This document shows positions 7,901 to 8,143 of a stretch of 8,143 nucleotides of DNA, piece by piece. Under the pieces are notes generated by a model, which saw nothing but the letters and a program-made list of their open reading frames with translations, searched no databases and had not been told where the DNA came from. The translations under genes were made by a program, and so were the position numbers. Source of the stretch: Sphingomonas sp. (GTDB lineage Bacteria; Pseudomonadota; Alphaproteobacteria; Sphingomonadales; Sphingomonadaceae). Positions within the stretch are counted from its first letter, which is position 1. Every line of letters starts with the position of its first letter. The stretch is from positions 1-8,143 of the forward strand of contig JAPJRE010000171.1 of assembly GCA_030824725.1 (NCBI GenBank), written 5' to 3'.

Positions 7901-8143
7901 AAGCGAGGCGCGACATCGCACCGCCTGCCCCGACGAGCGTCGCCGCATCCCCGAGCACCAGCGCTTCGCGCGCATCGAGCACGAGCGATTCGCCGCGCAG
8001 CGCCGCACGATCGCCGAGCCGCAGGCCGCCGGCCGATGCGGTAAGGCTCAGCGGGGCGTCCGACGCCAGATCCGCATCGTTCCCAAAGGCGATCGACGCG
8101 GCGGTGATCGAAAGATCCGCGCCGCTCACCATGGACGCCGCGT
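4980..8143 (-). CDS. TpsA exoprotein, filamentous-haemagglutinin-like repeat adhesin, C-terminal part (N-terminus outside window)
   Basis: The frame is open to the right edge, so the signal peptide and the N-terminal TPS secretion domain lie outside; 1053 residues are visible. The ATG at 8132 is internal, since the residues before it continue a repeat. Residue numbers below count from that Met. Residues 14-505 are a tandem array with the core hydrophobic-x-[FLIM]-G-[DNS]-x-[AT]-x-L (IAFGNDADL, LRLGDRAAL, LVLGDAATL, ISFGDAAQL, IAIGDGASL), spaced mostly 20-23 residues, as in a beta-helix rung. Residues 506-935 are less regular but still rich in alternating Val/Leu/Ile, Gly, Ala and Thr. Residues 936-970 form a distinct block (ASTGKYGVKVEGFSVITD). 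The last 80 residues are a Pro/Gly-rich and then acidic tail. There is no Cys and only four Lys, typical of secreted beta-helix proteins. No toxin, RGD or membrane anchor was seen. It pairs with the transporter gene 25 nt downstream, and cell-surface adhesion is the likely role. Confidence 0.88.
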   Translation of the reverse strand, partial: AASMVSGADLSITAASIAFGNDADLASDAPLSLTASAGGLRLGDRAALRGESLVLDAREALVLGDAATLVGAGGAMSRLASSGTVSLTGSSIAFGNNTDLRAPGTLALTSALGNVAFGSAANLAANDIMLASAGAISFGDAAQLAAAGTLLGMAANEVVAGDAASLVSGGDLSITAGAIAIGDGASLAGATLALQTSDAAAFGSGARLAAVGSLSAAIGGGLAMGDGAALSADTLRIDADAIRLGDAFSATGTDQILLNVAQGVGLGADARLASRSITLKSGALSIGTDADIAVDDGFAATVTGAVAIADGLTLRSVNGPVTVDAATVTLGANSGIASGGALLLRASGQIVAGTGLTLAGDAMTVTGGAVSTGAGSSIIARGALRVTASGGDLRMAADSVLSGSDAIAIDAVGALVLGDRFAAITPAELQVRGGNVAIGAASRLDAETLAMTGANGDVLVGGQSALTAGAGLVVDAAQALGFGTGTTLRAARALLSGASLVLGEAAAMTLTGDGTLTARDGDLTSAASLTAATLTARAARDVVLDRNAISARDLDIAAGRDLEVSAGQIRATEALALQADGALRLLQGTDLAGDTIAARAAAITLASARLAAARTLDLTGVNGMSAIAGSQLTSGGATRLVGGDITLASTVGINAGADLALQATRALASEAELTGATTVTLDAGTTLAVRNAVAGDTFAITAGQGIEVGALESRASASDAVRIVGGGAIAARAGIALHIAAQRGGVVLQAQGSIGSTATPLRIDAPVVAATSASGDIDLRANGPVTLSGRALGGLFRTLVTGAMTVEQLEAGSVDFASTGAFRWNQGAFQRGTIRADGGITGTGLRIAQSAALFAPTIDLDATGPASGGVEFDVAGIGDDVLASNVDLRITAPGSVTFRSLRADTARLVGATPSLEIVNGFVGTRLNLAMPDVTLLITRARVRAEEVMIQARASTGKYGVKVEGFSVITDAAVMGGRPNRSDGGNVDPSMVSPANAGTPEAASVPPPPGGTTGAGGPSTLVNMPADSEDDSGIEISEAVRGEKTPGAAPTIQR
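6618..8093 (-). repeat. Array of 20-23-residue coding repeats in the exoprotein
   Basis: More than 20 in-frame copies of the core [IVL]-x-[FLIM]-G-[DNS]-x-[AT]-x-L occur. Start positions, counted from the Met at 8132, are about 14, 37, 58, 89, 112, 133, 155, 176, 197, 219, 239, 261, 281, 303, 325, 347, 367, 390, 412, 433, 455, 477 and 497. Nearly all steps are 20-23 residues, and one is 31. Sequence identity between copies is low outside the core, so this is an old, diverged array rather than a recent DNA tandem repeat. The core weakens toward the C-terminal side, where Gly-Asp becomes GT, GA or AD. Confidence 0.8.
7605..7657 (-). repeat. Copy B of a 486-bp-offset duplicated segment
   Basis: Partner of 8091-8143 in the same frame of the exoprotein gene. 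Similarity fades on the C-terminal side beyond the shared ASIAFG/AIAIG rung, so only about one rung is closely alike. This suggests duplication of a multi-rung block of about 162 residues followed by divergence, or local gene conversion. Confidence 0.65.
8091..8143 (-). repeat. Copy A of a 486-bp-offset duplicated segment
   Basis: This stretch matches 7605-7657 at about 40 of 53 positions without gaps, including the identical 13-mer GTGATCGAAAGAT. The offset of 486 bp is exactly 162 codons, so the frame is kept. The encoded segments are AASMVSGADLSITAASIAFG and AASLVSGGDLSITAGAIAIG. The match may continue past the right edge. Confidence 0.7.

Noticed and set aside
8130..8132. ATG at 8132 as the start of the exoprotein
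   Set aside because: The frame stays open to the window edge, and the codons before it (AAS) complete the repeat seen in AASLVSGGDLSITA further on. There is also no secretion domain or signal peptide after it.
4980..8143. CdiA-type contact-dependent inhibition toxin
   Set aside because: There is no toxin-like C-terminal domain, no VENN-like boundary motif and no small immunity gene after the exoprotein. The transporter follows at once.

Overview
The window is GC-rich DNA with the strong third-position GC bias of an alphaproteobacterium. The gene content (a KdpD sensor kinase, an FHA-type two-partner secretion pair, weak or absent Shine-Dalgarno sites on some genes) fits a sphingomonad, though the genus is an inference. 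It reads as an ordinary chromosome. I see no tRNA, rRNA, CRISPR array, insertion sequence or integrase.

Layout, left to right. (1) Positions 3-932, plus strand: the C-terminal part of the potassium/turgor sensor kinase KdpD, entering from the left edge. kdpE does not follow it. (2) 1026-1364, plus: a small three-helix membrane protein of unknown function. (3) 1393-2340, minus: an NAD(P)-binding epimerase-like protein (atypical short-chain dehydrogenase fold), convergent with gene 2. (4) 2433-3317, plus: a LysR-type regulator, divergent from gene 3 across a 92-bp intergenic region, so gene 3 is its most likely target. This regulator may be translated from a leaderless mRNA. (5) 3320-4954, minus: a TpsB outer-membrane transporter (FhaC/ShlB family), ending 2 nt from the LysR stop. 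(6) 4980 to the right edge, minus: the C-terminal 1053 residues of a TpsA exoprotein, whose N-terminal secretion domain lies beyond the window. Genes 6 and 5 form a tpsA-tpsB operon read right to left.

How the genes work together: the exoprotein should be exported to the periplasm, recognised by the POTRA domains of its TpsB partner, and threaded through the barrel to fold outside as a long beta-helix. The epimerase and LysR genes look like a separate regulator-target pair. KdpD belongs to a potassium-uptake locus to the left.

The most striking feature is the exoprotein's N-proximal half in this window. It contains more than 20 copies of a 20-23-residue repeat with the core pattern hydrophobic-x-hydrophobic-G-[DNS]-x-[AT]-x-L. 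This is followed by less regular beta-helix and a Pro/Gly-rich acidic tail. No toxin-like C-terminal domain is recognisable. I did not find a clearly new biological system. The repeat architecture and the leaderless, possibly self-overlapping LysR promoter are the best leads.
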